Positions 17,811 through 27,560 of a DNA stretch of 64,000 nucleotides are shown piece after piece (within the stretch, counting starts at the first letter, position 1; every line of letters starts with the position of its first letter). The notes beneath the pieces are model-generated. The model was not told where the DNA came from. It saw only the letters and a program-made list of their open reading frames with translations, and ran no database searches. The position numbers and the translations under genes are program-made. The stretch lies in NCBI RefSeq assembly GCF_024448695.1, contig NZ_JAMOHY010000003.1:62001-126000 (forward strand), read 5' to 3'. The DNA is from Stutzerimonas stutzeri (lineage in GTDB: Bacteria > Pseudomonadota > Gammaproteobacteria > Pseudomonadales > Pseudomonadaceae).

Positions 17811-18241
17811 TTATCGATGCGCCGGTTGTCCCGATCCACTGCCATCATGAGGGTCGGCCTTGGCCAAGCTGCAGCCCCAGACCTCCAGTGCCGGCTGGTC
17901 CGCTTGTGGCGGGCCGAGCCATTCGCTCATGGCGTGGCAACGCTGGTCAAAACACAGTTGGTAATCCCCTGCCTCGGGGGTTCGCCCCAGGCGCAGGAGT
18001 GGCAGCGGTGGCATCCGGCGCTGGTAGTGCCAGGCCCCGTTACGCAGTTCGGCATCATCCGGGATTTCCATCCCGGCGCCGGAACCCTTGACCCGCGCTT
18101 CGCCGAGCAGCAGCCCGTCCGGCGTCACGCGGTAATCCTCTTCCCAACGGATCTTCTCGATGGTGTGGGTCCACGCCAGGGTGAAGGCGGGTGTGGGCAC
18201 CTCGGCCCATACCACGCCAGCGAGCCCCAGGCAGAGCCCTA

Positions 18242-18245
<4 letters not shown>
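17811..18245 (-). CDS. DUF1850 protein, TAXI-TRAP partner
   Basis: This 144-residue protein begins with a GTG overlapping the TRAP permease stop (GTGA), so the two are translationally coupled. A short hydrophobic N-terminus (MIGLCLGLAGVVWA) is followed by FTLAWTHTIEKIRWEEDYRV, a typical DUF1850 opening. DUF1850 proteins are regularly encoded with TAXI-type TRAP transporters but have no established function. It ends 19 bp from the convergent PepSY gene. Confidence 0.85.
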
Positions 18246-20269
<2,024 letters not shown>

Positions 20270-20298
20270 GGGAATTACTCTCTCACTGCAAGGGGGCC

Positions 20299-20348
20299 TG
20301 TAGAAGCAGGCTTGCCAACGAGGCAACGCGGGCAAGCCTGCTGCTACA
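20299..20348. repeat. REP-like inverted repeat in the TAXI-TRAP operon
   Basis: 18-bp arms (20299-20316 and 20331-20348) pair with one mismatch around a 14-bp loop, with the core AGCAGGCTTGCC. It lies between the binding-protein gene and the permease gene, a usual place for REP elements that stabilise the upstream part of an mRNA and help keep the binding protein in excess. Confidence 0.8.
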
Positions 20349-20404
20349 AGGAGCGGACTGGAACAGGCGCTGGGGCCTGCTCCGTCCGTCTGTCAGCGCT
20401 TGGG

Positions 20405-21358
20405 TTACTGCAGAACCCCGGCTTCCTTGTAGAAGCGCTCGGCACCCGGGTGCAGCGGGATCGGCAGGTTCTTGGTGGCGTTTTCCAGCTTGATGTCCTT
20501 GGCTGCGGAGTGGGCGTTGCCCAGTGCCGACAGGTTGTCGAACATCAGCTTGGTCATCTGGTAGGCCACTTCATCGGAGACCTTCTCATGGCTGACCAGG
20601 ATGTTGGTGATGGCCACGGTGGGTACGTCGGCGTCCTGACCGTCGTAGGTGCCGGCCGGGATCACGCCCGCCAGGTAGGCATCGCTCTCGATCTTCTCGA
20701 CCACATCGGCCGGAATCTCGACGAAGACCACCGGCATGGTGCTGGCCAGGTCGCGGATGGCGGCCATGCCCAGGCCCGAAGACTGCAGGGTGGCGTCCAG
20801 CTGACGGTTCTTGATCAGCTCGACCGACTCGGCGTAGGGCAGGAATTCGACACGGCCCATGTCCTTGTAGTCCAGGCCGGCGGCCTTGAAGATCGCGCGG
20901 GCATTGAGTTCGGTGCCGGACTTCGGTGCGCCGACGGAGATGCGCTTGCCCTTCAGGTCGTCCAGCGTCTGGATGCCGGATTCCTTGCTGGCCACGATCT
21001 GGATGTAGTTGTTGTAGGTGCCGGCGATGGCGCGCAGGCGCTTGAGTGGCGCCTTGAAGCCGGCGTCCTCGACACCGTTCCAGGCGTCGGCAACCGAATC
21101 ACCCAGGGAGAAGGCCAGCTCGCCGCGACCGGCCTGCAGCAGGTTGAGGTTTTCCACCGAGGCCTTGGTGGCCTGAACGGATGTCCTGGCACCGTCAATC
21201 TTGTTGTACTGCTGCGACAGGGCCACGCCGATCGGGTAGTACACGCCGCTGGTGCCGCCAGTGAGAATATTGATGAAGGTCGGCGCAGCGACAGCCGCCG
21301 TGCTGGCGGTGAACGCTACTGCTGCAGCGAGCAGGCCCAGGCTTTTGGTCAGTCTCAT
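20405..21358 (-). CDS. TAXI family TRAP transporter solute-binding protein
   Basis: This 317-residue periplasmic receptor has a signal peptide (MRLTKSLGLLAAAVAFTAST to AVAA). TAXI signatures follow: FINILTGGTSGVYYPIGVAL, SVQATKASVENLNLL and GKRISVGAPKSGTELNARAI. It should bind a carboxylate or amino-acid-like solute (glutamate/glutamine in characterised members). The ATG at 21358 has a GGAGATCC site. First gene of the TAXI-TRAP-DUF1850 operon. Confidence 0.93.
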   Translation of the reverse strand: MRLTKSLGLLAAAVAFTASTAAVAAPTFINILTGGTSGVYYPIGVALSQQYNKIDGARTSVQATKASVENLNLLQAGRGELAFSLGDSVADAWNGVEDAGFKAPLKRLRAIAGTYNNYIQIVASKESGIQTLDDLKGKRISVGAPKSGTELNARAIFKAAGLDYKDMGRVEFLPYAESVELIKNRQLDATLQSSGLGMAAIRDLASTMPVVFVEIPADVVEKIESDAYLAGVIPAGTYDGQDADVPTVAITNILVSHEKVSDEVAYQMTKLMFDNLSALGNAHSAAKDIKLENATKNLPIPLHPGAERFYKEAGVLQ

Positions 21359-21759
21359 GGTGGATCTCCGTTTCGTTTTTATTGGTTGGTGCAGCACTCA
21401 CGATAGACGATTGCTCTCGGTAGAGGAGGCAGAAGCCGAGAGGACAAGCAGAGGGGCGATGGTGTCGGGGCATCCCCCAGGCAGGTGTATCGCTGCAACC
21501 TTGTTGTCATTGGCATCGCATCGAGCACAGATGCACTGCAGGAGCCGTGCCAGTGCTGTTTGCATGGAGGCTGAAGGGTTTGCGACGATAAAAGCCGGTT
21601 TGATCGGCAGGAATCCGCCTATTCGGCTTCATGCGTCGGCGAAAATGCGCCCACGCAGGCGGTTGGCGATACTCCCGTCCGGTAGTGGGTGCCGGGATGT
21701 GCTTGTGCAATAGGCTGACAGCGCTACAGTGGGGCAGCCCTTTCCAGCGAAGCCCGACC
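21359..21759. other. 401-bp intergenic region between divergent genes
   Basis: No convincing gene, RNA or repeat was seen. It must hold the TAXI operon promoter on the minus strand. Near 21703-21730, TTGTGC and TACAGT spaced by 16 bp are a possible promoter for the small exported protein at 21760. Short open frames here have no ribosome-binding site or protein-like composition. Confidence 0.5.
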
Positions 21760-22002
21760 ATGCGTGCACTGCTTCTCGCGTTCAGCCTGGCATTCCCGCT
21801 ATTGGCGAATGCCGCCCCGGCGCCCTATTACCAGTGGCAAAGCAAGACCGACGGCACAGTCATTTGCCGGCAAACCTCGCCCGGGCATGGCTGGGAGCGC
21901 CTTAGTGAGCAGCCGTTTCGCGATCTCAACTGCACGATGCCGGCCACCCGGACGGACCGTCCCACCGCAATACCGGGCTTTCGCCCGCAGCCGGGACGTT
22001 AA
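21760..22002 (+). CDS. Small exported hypothetical protein
   Basis: This 80-residue protein has a signal peptide (MRALLLAFSLAFPLLANAAP). The short mature part has two cysteines (TVICRQ and DLNCTM) that could form a disulfide, and a proline/arginine-rich end. The segment YYQWQSKTDGTVICRQ looks like a small structured domain. I do not recognise a named family. It stands alone between the TAXI operon and the lipoprotein genes. Confidence 0.6.
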   Translation: MRALLLAFSLAFPLLANAAPAPYYQWQSKTDGTVICRQTSPGHGWERLSEQPFRDLNCTMPATRTDRPTAIPGFRPQPGR

Positions 22003-22120
22003 GACCTTTGGCAGATGCTGCGACAAAGCGTGATCAGTGAGGTCTGATGGCAGGCGCCATCAGCTCGGCAGCCACGCGAGACACTTGTCTATACTGCGCT
22101 GCAGCCTTGGGAGGTGCTCT

Positions 22121-22375
22121 ATGTCATTGCGTTATGCAGGAATGCTGGTCGCGCTGTTGGCCCTTGCCGGCTGCAGTCCGGTCACTCAGGAAAACTTCGC
22201 CAAACTCGAAGCCGGGATGTCGCGACAGCAGGTGGAAGCGTTTCTCGGCAAGCCGGGCGAGTGCGCCGGTGCGCTGGGCATGTCCAGCTGTACCTGGGGC
22301 GCCAAGCATCGGTTTATCAGCATCCAGTTCGCCGGAGACAAGGTCATGATGTTTTCCGGCCAGGGTCTGAAATAG
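22121..22375 (+). CDS. Small lipoprotein, SmpA/BamE-like fold
   Basis: This 84-residue protein has a lipoprotein signal (MLVALLALAGCSP). The segment FAKLEAGMSRQQVEAFLGKP is the helix-turn typical of BamE/SmpA-like domains. Two mature cysteines (ECAGALGMSSCTW) probably form a disulfide. GGGAGG lies 7 bp before the ATG. It is 29 bp ahead of the lipocalin gene, so the two probably form an operon of envelope proteins. Function unknown. Confidence 0.75.
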   Translation: MSLRYAGMLVALLALAGCSPVTQENFAKLEAGMSRQQVEAFLGKPGECAGALGMSSCTWGAKHRFISIQFAGDKVMMFSGQGLK

Positions 22376-22404
22376 TTCAAATCGCATTCGATTGGGAGAG
22401 AAGC

Positions 22405-22950
22405 ATGCGTATCGCCAGTGTTCTTCTGAGCGCCGTCCTGCTGGCCGGTTGTTCCGGCTCCAAAAGTGTCGATGACGCACCGTCCACCGTGGGCAATGTC
22501 GACCTGCAGCGCTACCAGGGCATCTGGTACGAGCAGGCGCGTTTGCCGATGTTCTTCCAGCGTGACTGCATCAGGTCCGAGGCCCGCTACAGCCTGCTGG
22601 ATAATGGCAATGTCGAGGTGGTCAACCGCTGCGAAACCACAAGCGGTGAGTGGAAGGAGGCCAGAGGTGAGGCGGAGCCGCAGCAGCCGGGCAGTACCGA
22701 CAGGCTCTGGGTGCGCTTTGACAACTGGTTCAGCAATCTCTTCCCCGGCCTGACCAAGGGCCACTACTGGGTACTCTACCTGGATCAGGACTACAGCGTC
22801 GCGCTGGTGGGCAGTCCGGATCGGGAGTTTCTCTGGCTACTGTCACGCGACGTGCAGCTCGATGCGGCGACACGTGATCGTCTGCTCGACGAGGCGCGCA
22901 AGCGTGGCTACGACACCGGTGGGCTGATCTGGCGAGGCGAGGCGGGCTGA
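22405..22950 (+). CDS. blc: Bacterial lipocalin lipoprotein (Blc-like)
   Basis: This 181-residue lipoprotein has a lipobox VLLAGCSG. Lipocalin signatures are visible: LQRYQGIWYEQARLPMFFQ, the motif around VEVVNRC, GHYWVLYLDQDYSVALVGSP, and the closing LLSRDVQLD. Such proteins are anchored to the outer membrane and bind lipids, with proposed roles in membrane repair or lipid storage under stress. The start at 22405 has a GGGAGAG site. Confidence 0.9.
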   Translation: MRIASVLLSAVLLAGCSGSKSVDDAPSTVGNVDLQRYQGIWYEQARLPMFFQRDCIRSEARYSLLDNGNVEVVNRCETTSGEWKEARGEAEPQQPGSTDRLWVRFDNWFSNLFPGLTKGHYWVLYLDQDYSVALVGSPDREFLWLLSRDVQLDAATRDRLLDEARKRGYDTGGLIWRGEAG

Positions 22951-22958
22951 TGCTGCAT

Positions 22959-23405
22959 TCACTCCAGCGGGTGATTCGAGCCACCCCGGTGTAATTTGAT
23001 CTGCACCAGACTGTCACGGTCGTCATGTTCGAAGGCGCAGCCTTGCGGCTCGGGCTTTCCCCTGCTCAGACGCGCGTTGCCGGAGAAGCCCACGGGTTCG
23101 CGCGGTATGCCCCTGGGGCTGAGATCGAGCTGGCCGTTGCCGTTCAGGTCGACGAATAGCTGTACGGCATAGCGTCCGGGCGGGACATCGGTAAACACCA
23201 GTTCCTCAAGGCCGCCGCTGATGTGCCGCAGCGGAGCGTTCCAGTGTTCTGCCGTGGCTGCATGCAGCTCGGCATAAAAGAGGCCCTGCTCCACCGGCGC
23301 GGTCTGCAATTGAATGTCTGTTGCTTGCGCTGCGCCCATGCCGGTCGTCACAAGGCCTGCAATGAGCCAGGCGCGCGTTACATTCTGTTTTACATGCTGT
23401 GGCAT
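22959..23405 (-). CDS. DUF2141 exported protein
   Basis: This protein of about 148 residues has a signal peptide ending GAAQA and a DUF2141 domain with VFTDVPPGRYAVQLFVDLNG and NGQLDLSPRGIPREPVGFSG, a beta-sandwich of unknown function. The start may be the ATG at 23405 or one 12 bp upstream (23417); neither has a good ribosome-binding site. Its 5' end lies 20-32 bp from the divergent DarA-like gene, so their promoters must overlap and they may be co-regulated. Confidence 0.8.
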   Translation of the reverse strand: MPQHVKQNVTRAWLIAGLVTTGMGAAQATDIQLQTAPVEQGLFYAELHAATAEHWNAPLRHISGGLEELVFTDVPPGRYAVQLFVDLNGNGQLDLSPRGIPREPVGFSGNARLSRGKPEPQGCAFEHDDRDSLVQIKLHRGGSNHPLE

Positions 23406-23437
23406 AATCGCGACCATTTTCGGTGACAGAAGTTTCA

Positions 23438-24352
23438 ATGCGCCAGGTCTTGGTCGTTCACTATTCGCAAACAGGGCAGCTTGGACGGCTGGTGCAGTCC
23501 GTCTGTGCGCCGCTGCTGGTGCGTGACGATCTGCAGGTGGATTTCCTGCCTGTGCAGCCGGCCACACCTTATCCCTTTCCCTGGCCCTTTCTCACCTTTT
23601 TCAGCGTCTTCCCCGAAACCGTGCTGATGCGTCCGGAGCCCCTGCAACCGTTGCAGGTGGACAAGGCCAAGCGCTATGACCTGGTGATCCTCGCCTATCA
23701 GGTCTGGTTCCTTTCGCCCTCACGGCCCATCACCAGCTTTCTCGCCTCGCCTGAAGCGGCGCAACTGCTAAACGATACGCCGGTGGTCACGCTGATCGGT
23801 TGCCGCAACATGTGGCTGATGGCCCAGGAAAAGCTCAAGGCACGTCTGGATGCGCTGGGTGCGCGACTGGTGGACAACATCGTGCTGACCGATGAATGTG
23901 GCAGCGCGGCGAGTTTCCTCGCCACGCCGCTGTGGATGTTCACCGGTCGCCAGAAAGCGTTTCCCTGGGTGCCCAAGGCCGGTATCAGCGAGGCGGAAAT
24001 TGCCGGCGCGCGGCGTTTTGGCGTGGCCATCGGCGAGCGTCTGGCGCTGAGCGGGCCTGTTGAGCAGCCGATGCTGCGCGGCCTGGGTGCGGTACGAATT
24101 GATGAAAAACTGATTGCCAGTGAGCGTGTAGGCGCCCGTAGTTTCAAGGCCTGGGGTACGCTGCTGGCGGCCCTCGGCCCGCAGCACAGCCGGCGCCGTC
24201 GCGTCGGGCTGATCGTCTATATCGTTTTTCTGTTGAGCCTGATCATCACCGTGGTGCCGATCACCGCCTTGCTGAAAAAGCTGCTCGCCCCGCTGACCCG
24301 CGCCCGGATCCAGCGAGAAAAGGCCTACTTTGCTGCGCCGTCCGGCGAGTGA
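23438..24352 (+). CDS. DarA-like dialkylresorcinol-forming flavoprotein
   Basis: This 304-residue protein begins with a flavodoxin-like phosphate-binding loop (VVHYSQTGQLGR, residues 6-17) and ends with a membrane helix (IVYIVFLLSLIITVV, about 262-280). These features match DarA, the aromatase that works with the ketosynthase DarB to make 2,5-dialkylresorcinols. It is the first gene of a four-gene operon with a DarB-like ketosynthase. A weak promoter-like CATAAT (23403-23408) lies inside the divergent gene's start. The product is inferred from family and context. Confidence 0.8.
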   Translation: MRQVLVVHYSQTGQLGRLVQSVCAPLLVRDDLQVDFLPVQPATPYPFPWPFLTFFSVFPETVLMRPEPLQPLQVDKAKRYDLVILAYQVWFLSPSRPITSFLASPEAAQLLNDTPVVTLIGCRNMWLMAQEKLKARLDALGARLVDNIVLTDECGSAASFLATPLWMFTGRQKAFPWVPKAGISEAEIAGARRFGVAIGERLALSGPVEQPMLRGLGAVRIDEKLIASERVGARSFKAWGTLLAALGPQHSRRRRVGLIVYIVFLLSLIITVVPITALLKKLLAPLTRARIQREKAYFAAPSGE

Positions 24353-24377
24353 GAGAGCGTTTCGAGGACTGATTCCC

Positions 24378-25541
24378 TTGGTAAATCCCGTCTACATCAC
24401 CCGCATCAGTACTTGCCTGCCGCACGATCCGGTCAGCAACGAGCAGATGGAAGCCCGTCTCGGTCAGGTGGGTGACCGGCCTTCGCGGGCGCGCTCCATC
24501 GTGTTGCGCCGCAACGGCATACGTCAGCGTCACTACGTGATCGATCCGCTCACGGGCAAGCCGAGCATGACCAATGCGCAGTTGTCTGCCGAGGCCATTC
24601 GCGGCCTGGTCGGCCCCGCTGAACTGCAGGATATCCAGTGTCTGGTGGCCGCCACCTCCTCGCCGGACCAGACCCTGCCGGGCCATGCGGTGATGGTGCA
24701 TGGCGAGCTGGGCAATCCACCCTGCGAGGTGGTGACGACTGCCGGCATCTGCCTGTGCGGCGTCAGTGCGCTGAAATACGCCTGGCTCAACGTGGCCAGT
24801 GGCGAGAGCCGCAACGCCGTGGCCTGCGGCTCGGAAGTCGCTTCGGCGCTGATGCACGCACGCAATTTCACGGCGGAAATCGATAGCGCCGCCGAGGATC
24901 TGGAACGCAGTCCGGAGCTGGCCTTCGAGAAGGACTTCCTGCGCTGGATGCTCTCTGACGGCGCCGGCGCGGTCTGGCTGGAAGACCGCCCCAACCCCAA
25001 TGGCCTGAGCCTGCGCATCGACTGGATCGATATCCTGTCCTTCGCCGATCAATTCCCGGCCTGCATGTATGCCGGTGCACACATGGAGGGCGAGCAGCTG
25101 GTGGGCTGGAGCTGCATGTCTGCGCAGGAGCGTAATCGCCGTTCAGTGATGGCCATCAAGCAGAACGTCAAACTGCTCAACGAGAACATCGTCGAGGTCA
25201 CCGTGGAGCAGGCACTGCAGCGCATCCGCAGGCGCCGGGATATCCGCGCCGAGGACATCGACTGGTTCCTGCCGCACTATTCCTCCGAGTTCTTCCGTGA
25301 TCGCCTGGCCGAAGGCCTGGCCCGTATCGGCTTTGCCATTCCCCTGCAGCGCTGGTTCACCAACCTGACGCGCAAGGGCAATACCGGCGCGGCCTCCTTT
25401 TTCATCATGCTTGACGAGCTGTTCCACAGCGGCCAGCTCCGGGCCGGCCAGCGGCTGCTGGGTTATGTCCCGGAAAGTGGCCGCTTCTCCAGCGCCTTTC
25501 TGCACATGACCGTGGTCCAGGGCGTATCGGATGAAGCTTGA
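24378..25541 (+). CDS. StlD/DarB-family beta-ketosynthase
   Basis: This KAS III-like enzyme of about 387 residues belongs to the StlD/DarB group, which joins two beta-keto acyl chains into a cyclohexanedione that DarA aromatises. The catalytic set is present: Cys125/Cys127 in TTAGICLCG, His300 in WFLPHYSS and Asn335 in TRKGNTGAAS. No ATG is available; the TTG at 24378 has GAGG 10 bp upstream, and a TTG at 24330 overlapping darA is the alternative. It ends 11 bp inside the next gene. Confidence 0.85.
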   Translation: MVNPVYITRISTCLPHDPVSNEQMEARLGQVGDRPSRARSIVLRRNGIRQRHYVIDPLTGKPSMTNAQLSAEAIRGLVGPAELQDIQCLVAATSSPDQTLPGHAVMVHGELGNPPCEVVTTAGICLCGVSALKYAWLNVASGESRNAVACGSEVASALMHARNFTAEIDSAAEDLERSPELAFEKDFLRWMLSDGAGAVWLEDRPNPNGLSLRIDWIDILSFADQFPACMYAGAHMEGEQLVGWSCMSAQERNRRSVMAIKQNVKLLNENIVEVTVEQALQRIRRRRDIRAEDIDWFLPHYSSEFFRDRLAEGLARIGFAIPLQRWFTNLTRKGNTGAASFFIMLDELFHSGQLRAGQRLLGYVPESGRFSSAFLHMTVVQGVSDEA

Positions 25542-25941
25542 CGAGGTCCCGCAGGACCCCAACAGCAGCTACGGTGGCCATAGCAAACTGCTCTACGCCG
25601 TCGACGAGCAGGGCCGCTACTGCGGTACGCAGAGCGCTGGCTGGGAGCCGGAGTCCTATTCCACGCAACTGGCCGTGGCGCAGCTCGAAGAGCAGGAAGC
25701 CCAGGCCCTGACCGAATGGCGCAGCGGGCAGGCCTCGCCGCTCAAATGCCTGATGTACCGCTATCGTCTCGACGAGCCGGCGCTGGCGCAGGTGACCGGC
25801 TTCTGGCAGTGGCGCATTCGTCGGCATTTTCGGCCCGCCATCTATCGCCGGTTGTCTGCCGGGCAGCTGACCCGTTATGCCGAGGCCTTCGGCCTGGATG
25901 TCGCCGAACTGATCCGCTATCAGCAGGAGCTACCGCGATGA
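25531..25941 (+). CDS. Unknown protein with XRE-like C-terminal segment
   Basis: This 136-residue protein overlaps the ketosynthase gene by 11 bp and the next gene by ATGA, so it is made as part of the operon. I do not recognise the N-terminal part (YGGHSKLLYAVDEQGRYCG). The end (LSAGQLTRYAEAFGLDVAEL) resembles the last helices of XRE-type helix-turn-helix domains, so it might be a DNA-binding or protein-docking regulator of the pathway. The likeness is by eye and weak. Confidence 0.7.
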   Translation: MKLDEVPQDPNSSYGGHSKLLYAVDEQGRYCGTQSAGWEPESYSTQLAVAQLEEQEAQALTEWRSGQASPLKCLMYRYRLDEPALAQVTGFWQWRIRRHFRPAIYRRLSAGQLTRYAEAFGLDVAELIRYQQELPR

Positions 25942-26933
25942 GCACCTTCCAGCATCGGCAGAGCGCTCACTGCGAAAGCGGCGTGATGGCCAATCTGCTG
26001 ACGCACGCCGGTCTGCCCATGAGCGAACCGATGGCGTTCGGCCTGTCCTCCGGGCTGGCGTTCGCCTACCTGCCCATCGTCAAGCTTGGCGGCATGCCGC
26101 TGATTGCCTACCGGATGCCGCCGAAGCACATCATCAAGACGCTGAGCAAACGCCTCGGTGCGCGGCTGCACACCGCTACCTTCCGCCAGCCGGAACAGGG
26201 TCGCCTGGCGCTGGACCGCGCGCTGGCTGAAGGCCGTCTGACCGGCCTGCAGAGTTCGGTGTTCTGGTTGCCCTATTTCCCGCCGGAGATGCGCTTTCAC
26301 TTCAACGCGCACAATCTGCTGGCCTATGGCCGTGATGGGGACGACTACCTGCTCAGCGATCCTGTATTCGAAGAGCCGGTGCGTTGTGCCGGCGCTGATC
26401 TGCAGAAGGCCCGTTTCGCCAAGGGCGCGTTGGCCGCCAAGGGGCTGATGTACTGGGTTGAGGATGTACCGGCTGAGCAGGATTGGGATCGCCTGGTGCG
26501 ACAGAGTCTGGTTTCCACCTCGCGTATTCTCGACGGCATGCCACTGCCCTGGATCGGCATTCGCGGCATCCGTCATCTGGCCGCGCAGATCCGCAGGCTT
26601 GATCCGGTGCAGACCAAGTACAACCGCCTCTATCTCACGCATATCGTGCGCATGCAGGAAGAGATCGGCACCGGTGGCGCCGGCTTCCGTTTCATGTACG
26701 CCAGCTTTTTGCAGGAGTCCGGCGCGTTGCTGGGCGATCCGGCGCTCAACGACATGGCCGTGCAGCTGACACGCATCGGTGACGACTGGCGCCAATTCGC
26801 CTCGGCTTGCGTGCGCCAGTCGCGCAACAAGCAGGGCGACAGTGACTTCAATGCCATCGCCGGGATGCTGGAAAGCATCGCCGTGCAGGAGCGCGAACTG
26901 GTGCGGCGGCTGGCGGACTGGGCCAGACGCTAG
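25938..26933 (+). CDS. BtrH-like acyl-ACP transferase (BtrH_N / DUF4872)
   Basis: This 331-residue protein has a BtrH N-terminal domain. BtrH of butirosin synthesis has a papain-like fold and moves an acyl group from an ACP to an amino acceptor. A plausible catalytic set is visible: Cys12 (AHCESGV), His125 (FNAHNLLAYG) and Asp141 (LLSDPV). The C-terminal half is largely helical, as in DUF4872. Next to an ACP and ketosynthases it may release the finished chain onto an acceptor. This is inference from family and neighbours. Confidence 0.8.
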   Translation: MSTFQHRQSAHCESGVMANLLTHAGLPMSEPMAFGLSSGLAFAYLPIVKLGGMPLIAYRMPPKHIIKTLSKRLGARLHTATFRQPEQGRLALDRALAEGRLTGLQSSVFWLPYFPPEMRFHFNAHNLLAYGRDGDDYLLSDPVFEEPVRCAGADLQKARFAKGALAAKGLMYWVEDVPAEQDWDRLVRQSLVSTSRILDGMPLPWIGIRGIRHLAAQIRRLDPVQTKYNRLYLTHIVRMQEEIGTGGAGFRFMYASFLQESGALLGDPALNDMAVQLTRIGDDWRQFASACVRQSRNKQGDSDFNAIAGMLESIAVQERELVRRLADWARR

Positions 26934-26993
26934 CTCCGCTGTAGGTCGTGTTAACCGAAGCGTAACCCGGCGATGAGGCTGACAGCGGAGGCC

Positions 26994-27560
26994 CTACGAG
27001 CCCAGTTCCAGCCGCACAACCTCAACTGAATCGCTCAGCGCCACGAAATCCCGCGCGCTGAGTGCATCGCCGCCATTCTCCAGCACCAGCGCCTGGACGC
27101 AGAATCCGTCCTGCTCGTCTTCGTCGACCAGCAGCACCAGCCCCTGCCGGATCTGCGCCCGTTCCAGGTCGTTGCCCGCCAGATCGAGCAGATGCCCCCA
27201 AACCTGGGGGCCGGCACCGATAAACAGGTTCGGCCCTTGCAGGCCCAGTTGTTGTGCCACATGAAAGCCTGCGGCATTGCTGACGCTGTTGACGAACTCG
27301 AAGGGCTTGGGCAAGCGCTGTTGGGCGCAGACGTTCTCCAGCAGCGCGAACATGTTCTGTCGCGCCGGGTAGGTGGCGGCGAGATAAAGCCCGGTGTCTG
27401 CCTGCAAATGCGCCTTCAGCGGCGCGGCAGCAAGCAGTGCCAGCAGCGTCAGGCGGTCCGTGCGCCGTGGCGGGTTGGGCAGGTGACTGCCCAGGGCTGC
27501 CTTGAGTTCGCTGTCGCTGTGGTTGCGACAGCGGACTTCGCTGGCGGCGATTACCTTCAT
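26994..27560 (-). CDS. Chain-length-factor-like ketosynthase fragment domain
   Basis: This 188-residue protein matches the small 'beta-ketoacyl synthase chain length factor' type found in aryl-polyene clusters. It has RTDRLTLLALLAAAPL and FEFVNSVSNAAGFHVAQQLG but no nucleophilic Cys in a ketosynthase motif. It should dimerise with the full ketosynthase and help set chain length. The ATG overlaps the ketosynthase stop (ATGA). Last gene of the minus-strand operon, facing the BtrH-like gene. Confidence 0.78.
   Translation of the reverse strand: MKVIAASEVRCRNHSDSELKAALGSHLPNPPRRTDRLTLLALLAAAPLKAHLQADTGLYLAATYPARQNMFALLENVCAQQRLPKPFEFVNSVSNAAGFHVAQQLGLQGPNLFIGAGPQVWGHLLDLAGNDLERAQIRQGLVLLVDEDEQDGFCVQALVLENGGDALSARDFVALSDSVEVVRLELGS

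Noticed and set aside
26934-26990. Inverted CTCCGCTGT/ACAGCGGAG between the convergent operons
   Set aside because: Only 9 bp with a 39-bp loop and no T-runs, so not a convincing bidirectional terminator.
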